Made by a program: the position numbers and the translations under genes. Below the pieces are notes generated by a model. That model saw nothing but the letters and a program-made list of their open reading frames with translations. It made no database searches and was not told where the DNA came from. From NCBI RefSeq assembly GCF_022605165.1, contig NC_063070.1:2914001-2978000 (forward strand): 64,000 nt of DNA, in the 5' to 3' direction. Below, in pieces: positions 43,403 to 60,610 of the stretch (position 1 is its first letter; every line of letters starts with the position of its first letter). Origin of the DNA: Purpureocillium takamizusanense (lineage: Eukaryota > Ascomycota > Sordariomycetes > Hypocreales > Ophiocordycipitaceae).

Positions 43403-44516
43403 ATGGATATCTCTGTGTATGCGGCGAGGGCGGAGGACATTGATGTACTATCCAGGTTCCAGATTGCCAACTTTTTCCGCCAGCACAAGTCCATTACGAG
43501 AGATGATTGCAATCACAGGGCTACGATCATTGCCAAAAGTCCAGTCTCTCCCACGCCAGTACAAGGTCAGACCAGCTACACCGTGGCAGCCGACGCTGGT
43601 CACCAGCGGAGAATCGTCCAATTCCGCAGCTCGGCCCTGGATATCGACATCCTCCGCCAAGCACGGCAAACTTATGGAGATTTTGTCCCCAACTGCGAGT
43701 TCCGTGACATGTTGAGTGATCTCTACGTGTACGAGGCGGATCTCGTGGCGGGAGTTGCCTTCTGTCGAGCCCGGCGTGAGCTTCTCGCCCCTAGGATGAC
43801 ACAGCATCTTCTTCGAACTGTACAGGACTTCGCGAGGTCTGTCGACGAGCGTTTCACACCGCATTGAGTTCCTTGCTTAGCCAAGGACTAGATTCTTCGC
43901 TTCGGCGTGGACGAACCGGCTGCCATTGAAGCAGTCACCGGACGTCGCCCGCGCATTGTTCGCCCATTATTCCAAGATCCTCGATCAACTCTCCCACGGC
44001 CTGCCTGACCGCTTTCAATTGAGGCTAGACGAGGTACGCCAAGGACTCCCACTGCTGTTTCGGTCGGACTACCCGATGGTGCTCAACCACGACGACCTCC
44101 TGGAGATGAACATCCACATGGATAAGGACAGTGGTCGCATCACCGGCATCGTCGACTGGGCCGACGCCAAGATCACCCCCTTTGGTACGTCTCTCGGCGG
44201 TCTCGAAACTGTTCTTGGCGTACAGACTTCGTCGCGCTGGTTCTTCCATCCTGACCAAAGCTTCCTCCGAGAGAGATTTTGGAGCACCTTCTACGGCATA
44301 ATTGGGCATCTTGCCGATGATGATCGGCGAGCGATCGAAGTTGCGAGGGTATTCGGTTTGTTTCGGACTCATGGCTTTGATCGCCGGCCTGAGAAGGAAG
44401 ACGCGTCACCTCTTGCGGAGGGAGATCCGGAACTCGTGTGCCTTGAGGCATTCTGTTGCCTTAGGCCAGCCGGCGCAGCTCTGGACCGCACACAAGCTAT
44501 TGCGCCTCAGAGATGA
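43403..44516 (+). CDS. Aminoglycoside phosphotransferase (APH)-like protein
   Basis: A 352-residue protein of the protein-kinase-like APH/choline kinase fold, a large and mostly uncharacterised family in filamentous fungi. Exons 43403-43836 and 43892-44516 flank a 55-nt intron that hides a TGA; joining them gives TVQDFAR|FFASAWTNR, the usual form at this place. The catalytic loop is VLNHDDLLEMNIHMD (Brenner-like H211, D213, N-I) and the metal-binding Asp is in ITGIVDWADAKITPFG. The nucleotide-binding lobe includes PTPVQGQTSYTV. Small-molecule substrate unknown; resistance should not be assumed. Confidence 0.85.
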
Positions 44517-47376
44517 ATGAAGGAATGTTTACATCGTGGTACTTGTGCTGTTTCTGCATGACTTAAATGTATAATTAATCCATGGCTGATGGTTGTTATC
44601 TATATTGCCCACTACCATAGGCCCAGGACATGCAAGTGGGATGCACCAAGTCAAAGCAAATATATGTGTATTGCCCTGTAAGCCTCTGCTACAAAGTGAA
44701 AGCTGTGGCTTCAAACTGGCAGTAAGGACCACCAGGTATGAAAAATGACGATAATGACAATACGAGAGGAGCCTAATGACTGTATATTAATAATGTATTA
44801 TCCTTTAGCAATATATTAAAACTATAATTATATATAGATTTGTAACGAAGAGATTATGTCGTAGTCAATAGCCAAGTCGGCACTAAATCTGCAGACACCA
44901 GGGAGACGCCCAGCAGGGCTCTCATCCTTCCTCCAGAAAACGGCGGAAGCCCAGCCGGAACACCGTCTGCCGGCGAAAGAAGGCCCCTGCGGATCGGCCT
45001 CGGCACCCGATGGACAAGAATAGGACCTGTCGGCGGGGACGTCCGGGATCGATCCATGCCCGGGTCATTCGCCGCGGGAGGCCGCCGCGCAAGGCCCAGA
45101 AACACCATACCGCGCGTTGCCAACGTTCGCACATCTTTGATACGTCCGTATTTGTAAGCTACGTACGAATTATCTACAGAGTAGCTCGGCTAAGTCCGCA
45201 ACTGCCTCTGAGGCCGCTTGTAGCACAAAAGCATCTGCGTACTTCGTACGTACAATTTACAAATGAAGCAATGCACCCGAAGTCGTCTTTCTGACCTGCG
45301 TCGCCGCCCCCGTCGGTCGGGGCTCGCGGCTGCCCATCCGTCGGGCCGGCGCATGGCGTGAGAATCGCTTCCTGGAACAAGGCCATGGCATGGCATTGGC
45401 ATGCCCACACTATACTGACGACAAGGTCATGAGCGCTGATGCTCCCCAAGGTCCAGGCAGGCACCATCAACTCCGTACTGTCGCACAAGACGCTACTAAG
45501 CGCCGGCCGCCAACCCTACCGAGCCTTCACATGCGTCGTGGTTCACGCGGGCCAATCAAGGCCCGGGACATGGCCCGACTGAACCCAAGAATAGAATGCC
45601 AGGGGGGGCGGGCGGTCCACTAAAAAGTCGCGAGGATATCGAAGGCAGTGAGCCAATCCACGCGCTTGCCCGCCTTGGACGACTGGACAGCGTCGATCGC
45701 CTGGGGGGTGGGGGGGTCGGCGGGCCCGGGGAGGGCACGGGAGGCTGATGACCGTGATGGGACAGCGCGCAACTTTGGCCGCCCAGCGAAAGGTGCGTCG
45801 GTGAGGTTCGTTGCGGGTTGCTCGTTGGACGACGATGATGGAGGCGGAGGAGAAGAGGGAGACAGAGGACCGTGCCCGCTCGACCGAAGATGAAGAAAGA
45901 TAGAAAGCCTGGGCGGTGCCGGACTGAAGGAGCACAGGCAGGCAGGCAGGCAGGCAGAGTGCAACAGAGGAGGTTGAATCACCGCATAGGTAGATGCGGT
46001 TGAGAGCAAGATTGACGCTGCCACGGCGGCCCGCCGTGTCACAGCTTGACTGACGATGCTACGAGGCAGCGTCGCATTCAATGCGAACGCGTCAGGCCAA
46101 ATAAACTGTACTTGGAGCGCGGTGCAGGAGCCCAAAGCAAAAGGGCGTGTCGCTCACCATCCGCCTCGCCCAACGAGAGCGACGGTCATGTACACGTTTG
46201 AACGGGACGCGCGACGAGAGACTAGGTAGCTGGGGCTGGCATCACCATGCTGAGAAATGCGATTGAGCCCTGCAGCTGCTTAAGTTGCTTGCTGCTGATG
46301 CTGCTGCTGATGCTGCTGCTGCTGCTGCACCTGCAGGCAGCTCGGCAAGCCACCTATGGAAAGTGCCCTGCAGCGGCATCAAGGCCCTGGCGTCCATCCA
46401 TCCATCCCCCTTGGTGCGGCGGGCAGCACCTGCTGCTGCCTCAGCATCCATCTCGTGCAGCAAGCACTAACTAGGTAACTTGAGAGGCTTCCATCCATTA
46501 CTCAAGGCAGGGGCATCCCTTCCATCCATCCACCTCAGCCATCCATCCAATCCCAAACTACCCTCCAGGTGAGGAGGTGAGAGACGCTGCAATCCGCCCC
46601 CCTGCCGCCTCCCACGAGCAGCCCACGAGCAGCCCACGAGCACTGGAACCCAGCCCAGCCCAGGCCACCAGGCGGCGTCGGCCAACCACAACCACCATGG
46701 CCGCCCGCCGTAACCAAAATGCACGACTCTCACGTCGTCTCTCCCCCTCCAACCCCCAAACTTCGACTCATCCCTCGCTCGTCATTTGTTTGCTCTTTGA
46801 CTGACCGCTCCGGCGCCGCCTCTCCTGGATCCCACGTCGTTCGGCGTACACACACACCATCCATCAAGCGGCTTCCTTCCCCGCCGCGCAGCCTATCTGC
46901 AGTCAGCACCTTCCGGCGCGCGCGCGCATCGTGACCTGCATCTCCTCCGCCTCCTACTCCTCCTACACTCCTCCCGCTTCTCCTCCTACCCCCCTCCCTC
47001 GCCGCTTGCGCACTGATGGATCTGTGACGGGGACTGGCCTGGCTAGGTCACGCAAAACGGCCAGACAGCTCGCATCTCGCAGCACGACCTAACCCTTGAC
47101 TCGACTCAGGCCGCGGGGCCCAGCCGCCGCGGCAGCCAGGCGAGGCAACACAACGTGTGTGTTAGTCCGACATCGTCCGCCTCCGTTACCCGCCCACGCA
47201 ACGGCTGCCTCCAGCTTCACCCCCATACGCCACCCCCCCGGTCGCGCCCTCTGCGGCTCGTCCAGGTCGCATAGTACTACTATCCCCAGACGGTTGAGCT
47301 CCAAGCCCGCATCGCATTAAGCAAGCAGCCTCAGGTTGGACAGACACCACCGGGGACCATCCGGGCTCGAATTAGA
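44517..47376. other. Long intergenic region, AT-rich at left, repeat-rich at right
   Basis: About 2.9 kb. The left part includes an AT-rich patch (strongest about 44,765-44,860). Further right are (AGGC)n near 45,936-45,955, a CTG-rich run at about 46,290-46,335, and CCAT-type runs near 46,390-46,550. The last kilobase is pyrimidine-rich and should be the promoter and leader of the large gene that follows. No gene is supported. Confidence 0.45.
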
Positions 47377-50300
47377 ATGGACTCTCCCCGTGATCAGGCC
47401 CGCCTCCGCCAAGGCCTGAATCCTCTCACCACGAGCTCACTCGGGCTCTACAACGCCCAACTAAATACCCCCATCTCGGCCGTGTCCATGGCCTCATCGC
47501 ACATTCATTCCGCGCACACTCCCGCCAGCGCCATCCAGCCCTACAATCCTCAGGAATGGGTTCCTCCCAGCGGCCCCGCTCCTCCTGCCACGATGCCGTC
47601 CACGGACAGGACGCGGCAGTTCGAAGCCCAAGGTAGTGTGGTGCCTCATGTCTGGTGCCTCGATGTCGTCTTGATGCTGATGTCCGTGTCACTCCAGCAG
47701 CACCTCCTCCCCCGTACAGCCCACCGAGGAGCCAGCAACAGCGGCCGATGAGCACCGCGTTTGAACACGCCATCTCATCGACTCCCCCGCCTCGAATAGC
47801 GACAATTGCTGTACATCGGCCATCCCCCGAACCTTCGGCGGCTCGCGCCTTTCCACCGCCCCCCGGTGCCAGCGGTCGAGGCGGGTCCCGCGAGAGACGA
47901 TTCGGACTGCCCTCTCTCAGCCGTCGGAGAGACAACGACCAGGTTTCCCAATCTCCAGAGCCGCAACCACAACCCCTTGGCGGGCCGTTCAGAAGGAGTA
48001 TGGGGCCAGCCTCGCTATATCAAGAACCCGAACGCATGACTTCCCCATCCTCCGCCGCCGTGAACCCCGTCCCGCCGTCAGCACGCCGCGCCGCCTCCAC
48101 AGGTGCCATCGATACACCAACGTCCGCCCGCTCACGATCCACATCGCAGACGCGCTGGGAGCCGGGCATGCCTCTCCCCCCACCCCCGCCAGGGCCGCCG
48201 CCATCCAGCTCCAGGTCACAGAGCGTGCAGAGCATGGATAGAAACAGTGTGCCCATCATCTCGCCTCCGACGCGCCGGGCCCCTCCCAGCGGCATAGCCT
48301 CTCTGGGACCGGTGCCTCCCACGCCGGCAAATTGGGTTGACGGGGACGCCCTCCCAAGCCAGAGGCCGCGGAGCAAATCACCCGGCCTAACAATCGACAC
48401 GGCCACAGCTTCCAGCTCCCAAGACGTTCCGGAACCTCTGACATCGTCGGGAAGTGCCAGCGGGGGGCTCAACCGGGCTAGAGCTGTCCGCCACGACAAG
48501 ACCATCATCCAACGACGTACCGAAAGCCGCAACCGACATACATCTCAAGGGTCCCTCGATGCCACAACAAGGCCGCATGAGATACCCGATATCGTTGTGC
48601 CGCGCAGCCCTGATAGCCACAAGCTGTCTCAGCCCAAGGCGAATGCTCGCAGCGGCGGATTACTGCCTGACCTCTATCAAGCCGGGGAATCGTCAAGCCA
48701 GGCAGACTCTCGCAACTCGACCCCTCGGGCTCCAAACTCAGCCAAGCTACCACTGCTTCAGACGGCAACTCCGCCATTTTCGCCATCCGCAATCAAGTCC
48801 GGTCAGCCCGCCAACACCTCCCAGTCGGCCATTGTGCCTAAAGCGCTGCCCACCCCACCTCCACAAACACGGTCGGCGTCGTGTTCCCGGCCTCGGGACG
48901 GTTCCCGACCTCCTGCGTCGGCCTCAACCCCAGTATCCAAGCACACGGTTGTGACGCAAAATGCGAGCCAGTTTGCGGCCGCGGCAGTCGAGCGGTTTCG
49001 CGCCTTTGCGGAAAGGGAAGCGGCGGTGTCCAGTGATGCCGACAGGGTTCGTTTGTTTGCGGACTTTTTCGTCAACGAGTCGAGGATCCGTCGCGAAAGA
49101 TACTCTGCGGCCATCAGCGCCATGGGATCGGAGATTTTTGACCTAAGTCGAGACCTCTTCCGACCCATGACTCCCCCCAGGCGCGACTCGGCTACATCGC
49201 AAGAGCAGTGGACGCCAGCTTCAACCGATCCCGCCGCTTCTTACAGAGACTCTGTGGGTTCTGCCCCTCGGGGCGAGGGGCTTTCCAACTCCGCGCCCAC
49301 GTCAGCGAACCTCCCCATGTCGCCAAGCGCCGGTGCGACCAACAATGGTACCTGGGCCGCCAGCAATTATATGCCATCACTCTCGCCGATCCTGAGCATG
49401 AGCGTCAGCGACAACTACGAGAACGGCAGCTCTAGGGGTCGTCCACCGAGCAGATGGTGGGAATCGGATTCGCAAGGTGATGGCTCACGAGTCTTTGAGA
49501 GATCGAAGCGAGAGTCAAAGTACATGGGCGTCCCCAAGGACCAATGGGTCGAGGAAGAGGCGGCAGGCGGGAGTGACTACAGGTCTTCATCTGAATACCC
49601 TCCCGAGAAGACCGGGTGGCACGATCAGAGCGAGCCGGTCAAGACGCCGCAACCGCTGCACTCGGCCACCACCACACCAGTCGACCCTAGCATATCGCCA
49701 TCCTCCTACAAGTCAGGATCGCTAGACGTGTCGCGGCTTGTCACAATGCCTCCACCGTACCCGCGCCACCACCCGGCCGTGAACAACAACCACCCCGAAC
49801 TGGCCACGATACGGAGCTCTGTGAGGGCGTTGGGCGATCTCTCAGAGATTGACAATGCCAAGGAGCGGTTTGCCATTGCCAGCTCGAAACGGAGGGAAGA
49901 GTTTTCGCAGGCTGCCTCGCAGAGGCGCCAGTCACTGCGAGCCAACCTGCAGCGGGAGATCAATGCCGGGAACCTGGGGTATGCGGACGCGGCTGCGATC
50001 GAGTCGGACTCGCAGGATCAGGAAAAAGACAAGAAGAAGGAGCTGGAAAAGTCGGAGTACGAGCTATTTCAAAACGAGGTGATATTACCCCTGAACGACC
50101 TGTTGACAGGGCGCATCGCCCGGGCCAAGGACTTGTTCGACGAGCTGTCGCGGCACTTGTTCGACAGCGGACGGATCGATGCGGACATGCCACAGGAGGA
50201 AGGGGACGACAGACCGGAGCTGCTCGAAAAGTTGACACTTCTCAAGTGGATATTCGAGATGCGGGAGACTCTCCACCGGGCTATTTACGACATCTTGTCG

Positions 50301-51023
50301 GACCGCAACGCGCGATACTGCGAGGTGGTGATGACGCCGTACCGGCTCTCGGGAAACACCGACAAGCTCAAGTCGGCCGAGGCCTTTTTCGCAGAGGACG
50401 CGGCCAAGCGCGAATACGCGTTCTCAAACGAGGTCCTCGACCGGGCGCGAGAGTTCCGAACGGTCATGGAAAAGTCGGTCGACCGAGGCGTGGCGCTGCA
50501 GCTTTCTGCCTTTTGGGATATAGCGCCACCACTGCGAGAGTTGCTGGACAGCATCCCCAATGACCTAGAGGGCTTCCGCATCCAGATCCCACCATCGGAA
50601 CTCGACGAGAACCCGACGTACCGGGAGCATCCGCTGCAGTACTTGTTCAGTCTGCTTCAGCACATGGAGAAGAGCACATACCAGTTCATCGAGTCGCACA
50701 CAAACCTCTTGTGTCTGCTCCATGAGGTGAAGGGCGCCGTGGTAAACGCCAAGGCGAGGGTCCTGGCGTCGCAACCGGAAGAGATGGACGGCACGCGCCT
50801 GCGCCCTGAAGATCGCGAGGAGCGGGCGAGGGCGATGCGACAGAGCGAGGACATGCGCCTGACGGAAGATCTCAAGGAGAAAGTTCGTGTCGTGCAGGAC
50901 CAGTGGAACGGCGCGCTGGGCGAGGGCATCAAGAACGTAAAGGAGCGGACAGCGACGTGGCTGCTGGAGTCGGGCGGCTGGGACGAGGCGCTAGAGGAGT
51001 CGGCGGTGTTTGGCGGAGCATAG
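47377..51023 (+). CDS. Large conserved hypothetical protein, Pro/Ser-rich with helical C-terminus
   Basis: A 1,193-residue protein. Exons 47377-47632 and 47698-51023 flank a 65-nt intron; the junction reads QFEAQ|AAPPPPYSPPRS. The first 560 or so residues are disordered and rich in Pro, Ser and Arg, with proline runs (PLPPPPPGPPPSSS) that could bind SH3 or WW domains. A helical block appears at about residues 435-500 (FAAAAVERFRAFAEREAAVS). The last 450 residues are mostly helical and charged (LGDLSEIDNAKERFAIASSKRR onward), with coiled-coil character and a conserved-looking end GWDEALEESAVFGGA. I do not recognise a named domain; the layout suggests a scaffold. The long uninterrupted frame leaves little doubt that it is a gene. 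Confidence 0.88.
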
Positions 51024-52343
51024 CATAACTACCTACTTGCCTTTTTGTGGCAACGGAGGGAGAGCGCGTGGATGTGACTACCTACCTACCTACCTAGATA
51101 CCCCAAGGATTATTTACGGCGTGAGACGAGACGCGCATGGCCGGCCACTGTACGATGGTGACGGTTCGTGGACGCAACGTATACGCCGAAGTGTCGTCGA
51201 AAGCGGAAGTGCCAGAAAAAGAAGCCCCCCATGAGACTTGTGACATTCACATTCTTCAGCATCTTGATCGGGTGCAAACACGAGTGGAGGTATTGATGTG
51301 AGTCTAGTATACGAGGCTTGAGCGGGCCGGTTATGTACGCCACAGCCACCACTATAACACAATGTACTTTACGACCGCGGCCAGTATATTGTTACTTAAG
51401 CCGCAAAACAGTTGCGGCGCAGCGTGCTCCCAAGTAATTGTAGGCGCCCCGTTCTTGACCTGGTCGTCGGCGTTTATACCACTTATATATATGTCGCCAC
51501 TCGAGGTCCCTGAGCCCGCTCGTTGTTGATACAGACCCTCCCGAGCCGCCGCCGCCAACCTGGGCGTGTCGAAAAGGTGACCGACCGAGAGCGGCGAAGA
51601 GAAACCCCAAGACAGGACGTAATAGTAGGTTGAAAGACGCGGCGCACTTGGTCCAACCAACCGGCCGGTGCATCTGTTGATGTTCCCCTATGCACAAATG
51701 ATCTAATCTCCTCCCTCCTCCCTTCTTCCACGCCGGTGCGTTCGGATCGGGTCCAGATCGAGAATGCCCATGTTCTTGATTGGAGAGCCGGCGTGAGTGG
51801 TGTACACATCCGTCCCCGTCGTAATATCGCTAGGAAGTTGTATTATGTCGTCGTAGGTGAATGAAGGGAGTCTTTGTTGTCGTCGCGGTATGCACGGCCC
51901 AAGTCGTACGAGAACCAACCCCCGCCCCCGGGCCGCGGTATGGGAGCCCATATCGAAATGGTAGGCCAAGAAGAGGAAGACGAAGAGGAAGAAGGAGGGG
52001 AAATACAGCTTAGCCGGCGATGGGTACTTGTCTTCCCTTTTTCGTGCCCGGTGGCGGATGGGCGAAAGTTCCGCGAGAGGTGTATGCGTGCCTGTTGGGA
52101 TGAGTTGGAGGACCGTCTCTCTACCCTCAGCGGCGCGGGTGGGACACTCTGCGACGGATACATGCGGATGTACGTGCACACTCGCACTCGCACATAGCTC
52201 TCATGCCCGTCGTCGGTCGGGTCCACCTCTTGTGCGGCTTTTGCCCCTCCCCTCCCCCTTCCTCGCTCGGCGGTTCCCTCTGGAGAGCTAGCTTGTGGAA
52301 AGAGAAATGAGAACAAGAGCAAGACCTGTGCCTCGCTCGCTGC
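51024..52343. other. Convergent intergenic region
   Basis: About 1.3 kb between stop codons of the large gene and fmc1. A (TACC)n run lies at about 51,081-51,096. A 158-codon minus-strand frame at 51,703-52,179 has no family features and is taken as chance or UTR. Confidence 0.45.
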
Positions 52344-52715
52344 TCATTTCTCGCCTGCGTACCCGACGGGCAGGTCCATGCCAACGCGGCGGGCGGTGAG
52401 GCGCACGCGCTCCTCCTCGTCCATGTCCATGCCCGGGTTGTAGCGCTCGATGAGGGCCACGTACTGGCGCTGGGAGCGCAGGTACGCGACGATTTGCTCG
52501 GCCTCGGCGTGGGCATGGTGCTGCTGCTGCTGCGGCGGCGACGGTGACGATTGGGATGCTGCCGCCGGTGTCGACGACGGGGCGGCAGCAAAGGTGCCGC
52601 GCAGGTGGGCGTGCAGCGGCGAGCGGGGGGCCTTGAGGATGGGCCGCGGGGGCAGCTCGCGGAGGAGGGAGCGGTACAGGGAGCGCAGGTGCGCGGGCGA
52701 GCGTGCGGTGGCCAT
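52344..52715 (-). CDS. fmc1: Mitochondrial ATP synthase assembly factor Fmc1
   Basis: A 123-residue single-exon LYR-family protein that in yeast supports F1-ATPase assembly with Atp12 in the mitochondrial matrix. The LYR triplet is at residues 13-15 in HLRSLYRSLLRELPPRP. The second half has the family block QYVALIERYNPGM, then DEEERVRLTARRVGMDLPVGY. Between them is an Ala/Pro/Gln-rich insertion of about 30 residues that makes the protein a little longer than usual. The first in-frame ATG is at 52715. Confidence 0.9.
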   Translation of the reverse strand: MATARSPAHLRSLYRSLLRELPPRPILKAPRSPLHAHLRGTFAAAPSSTPAAASQSSPSPPQQQQHHAHAEAEQIVAYLRSQRQYVALIERYNPGMDMDEEERVRLTARRVGMDLPVGYAGEK

Positions 52716-58034
<5,319 letters not shown>

Positions 58035-58865
58035 GGTGATGCAATCCAAGGGGCGAGCCAAGCGCCTCGATTCACGAGGCACACCAAGGCGCAACGGAAG
58101 GGAGCGAAGACGAAACTATTTGTTCGCTCTTTTCCAAGCGATGTCATGTGGTACAAGGACAGCAAAAAGTCGTCGGTGTGGCAACACACCTGCAAGGCAA
58201 CAAGGCGTATGGGCGACCTGCAGAAATACCCGCGCTCGTCAAGGATTATACGCCCGGTGTCGGGCACTGCCGTCAAGCACGCACCAGGATTCCGGTGCCA
58301 GCTGATATCGCCTGCATGGAGGTGAGCGTGGAGGGCAGCCCGCAGCCGCTCGTGGCCTCGCCAAAGGCATCTCCAGTAAATGGCAGACACTTTTCCGCAC
58401 CGGGGCTGTATCTATCGGCGGCTGGAACATGACGGAGTAGAGCGTTGGGGCCATGGACCTGTCGGCGGTATTGTCATGCGTGGCCGTCTTACGCGCGGCC
58501 TTTTTTTTGGTCAAAATCGTATCGCTTCACAAAACGATCTGGTGTATGTGAAAAGTAGCAAGAGCATCACGCAGGTGTGTGCCGATTTTGACTGCCCATG
58601 GTAGTAGTGGTGCAGGAGCGACCCGCCACCCTGCGCCTGCCTTTGCTTTGCATGTCGCTGGCTCTTTCACTGAGCCGCAATCGCTTTGCGTTTGCTTCGA
58701 GGACGAAATCCAATGCCGCGGGCAGAGCAATTCCGGACAGCCGCTCTTGTATTTTGTCCGGTCTCGGCTATCACCCTTGCTCCTCTTCTCCCTTCTACTT
58801 ACAATATACTCTCCACATCGAGAGCGTCTCGAATAATCACTGGGCCCGCAACCTGAGCCTTCGAG
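58035..58865. other. Divergent intergenic region
   Basis: About 800 nt between the starts of the pseudokinase gene and the Cys-motif gene. Promoters for both are expected. Short frames are not supported. Confidence 0.45.
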
Positions 58866-59919
58866 ATGCCTCAGTCGAGGCTGCCCGCCTCGCGAGAGAG
58901 CAGGGTCCATGCTCGACGATGCGAGATGCAAAAGGCTGCGGGAGGAGAAGTCATGCACCGCGCGACGCTGTGCACTAGGTGCATCAAGCACGCCCTGGCC
59001 GGCAACAAGGAGAAGCTCTGCTAGGAACAGACTCGTACGTGGCCCGATGCTTTACGCCCTTTTGGCCTTGCCTTCTGTACTCTGTAGCTTCGAGTTTCAC
59101 TGACCGATCGGCTGAGCCGCACAGCCGCACGGCCGAGATGTGGAGAGTGTGTTGTGACAAACCAAGGCTGCGAACCGGTGAGTTGCCACAATATGCCCGA
59201 GGGAGGGCGTCATTGCTGAGTCTACAGGTTCACGAGGCATTGAGAGGGCCGTTGTTGAAGCTTCGGGACATGATCCTCAGTGGCTCAGTAGACGTCAAGT
59301 CCAGAGAGGTAGGTTGTTCCAACCTTACTATGTTGCCAACTTTTGGTACTTCGTACAGCGTCACATTTACTGACCAGTCTCGACTACATGACAGTTTCAA
59401 GTAGTGGCATGCCGGGTCATCAGCCTTCGCGACAAGCATCACGCAACTCCCAAGCGCTCGGGTAGCTCGAAACCCGTCCGCAAGGTAAACAACGCGGGTC
59501 AGTCCACGGCCAATTGCCCCAACGCCGCAGAAGGAGACGCAGAAGCGCAAGTCACGCCCACAGAGGTGGCCATACAGGAGACAGCCCCAGCCGCCCAGGC
59601 CGACAGGACCCGCGCGTCCGGGAACGTGGAGCAGCACCAGCCCACCCCAGCTACTCGTACTCATGCGATGAACATCACGGCGCCGGTCGAGTCCGTTTCC
59701 CCGACGCCTATCACAGGCAACGACGCGGCCCTTGCGCAGGTGCTGCACACAAACGCCGAGCTGTCGGGCTCGATCGCGACCTTGGTTAGGGAGAACGCCG
59801 AGTCTGGCGAGCTGGTCCGGAAGCTGCAAGCGGAGCGACTGGCGCTCGAGGAGGAGCTTCGGCGCTCCAACGAGAGGTATTTGAACAATTGGCCGGCGAG
59901 ATTGATGAGTATCAGATGA
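58866..59919 (+). CDS. Cys-motif/coiled-coil protein, possibly interrupted by a stop
   Basis: Proposed exons 58866-59034, 59125-59177, 59228-59308 and 59395-59919. The first encodes a basic N-terminus and LCTRCIKHALAGNKEKLC, the second CGECVVTNQGCEP, together a CxxC...C / CxxC...C pattern common in uncharacterised fungal proteins. Exon 3 gives LRGPLLKLRDMILSGSVDV and exon 4 begins FQVVACRVISLRDKHH, then a disordered stretch and a coiled coil (LVRENAESGELVRKLQAERL onward). The last two junctions are in phase 0 with good signals. In exon 1 a TAG at 59022-59024 is in frame between the last cysteine and the only plausible donor, GTACGT at 59035. So either the first exon is wrong, or the gene is a recent pseudogene, or the base call is wrong. 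The downstream part alone looks coding. Confidence 0.45.
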
Positions 59920-60610
59920 GAGCCAGGATGCTTTTCATGTGCGGTGGCTGTTTCTTGGAATGACAGAAATGGTTTTACGGCTTCGGCACGACGAGGGAGA
60001 GCTACGAGTAAAATGTGACCGACATACGCAGGCGGCACGCAGCCAAGGAGATTGATGATGAAGACTCATCTATGTTTTGGCGAGCTTCTTGTTCCTGCCT
60101 ACGTCGACCATTGCATTGAACATGGATTGCGCGATCGGCGGGGCAATAACTAACAATCATGTATACTGTACTCATAGCCGACAGTTGAGCAAAATCTCCG
60201 ACAAAATGATTCCACTAATCAATCCACCACTGGCGAGACATTTTCAGCATCAAACGTAGCATCCACCAGCGTCATGCTCATACGATGGTTAGACTATCGA
60301 TGGACCGGACGACCCTCTTTGTCAAGTCGACAGAAGGGCGCGCTCGCCCCAGATTCTGATGATGACTCGAAGTCTTGGCTACTAAGTGGGGAGGCGACGG
60401 CGTTTCAAGCGATTGCTTGGTTCTTGAGAGCAATGATAAAAGATGGCCCGGCAGTCGACCGGCACTACCATCTAGGTAGGCTAGTTAGTCGCCCACGCTC
60501 GAAACGAAACACAGGACATCAAATTTGCGACAGACAGATACCACAAGGTCTGCGAGAAAAGAGAGAGAGAGAGAGAGAGAGAGACGAAGAGAGACGTTCC
60601 GACTCCTACC
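59920..60610. other. Intergenic region before the PhzF-like gene
   Basis: About 700 nt between tandem plus-strand genes. A TACTGTA motif lies at 60,164. A (GA)n run of about 12 units at 60,561-60,584 sits in the probable leader of the PhzF-like gene, 27 nt before its ATG. Confidence 0.5.

Noticed and set aside
51703..52179. 158-codon minus-strand frame near fmc1
   Set aside because: No family motif or splice evidence; lies in a convergent intergenic region.
60557..60590. GA-rich run as a possible regulatory GAGA element
   Set aside because: It is a simple dinucleotide repeat; nothing in the sequence shows a binding role.
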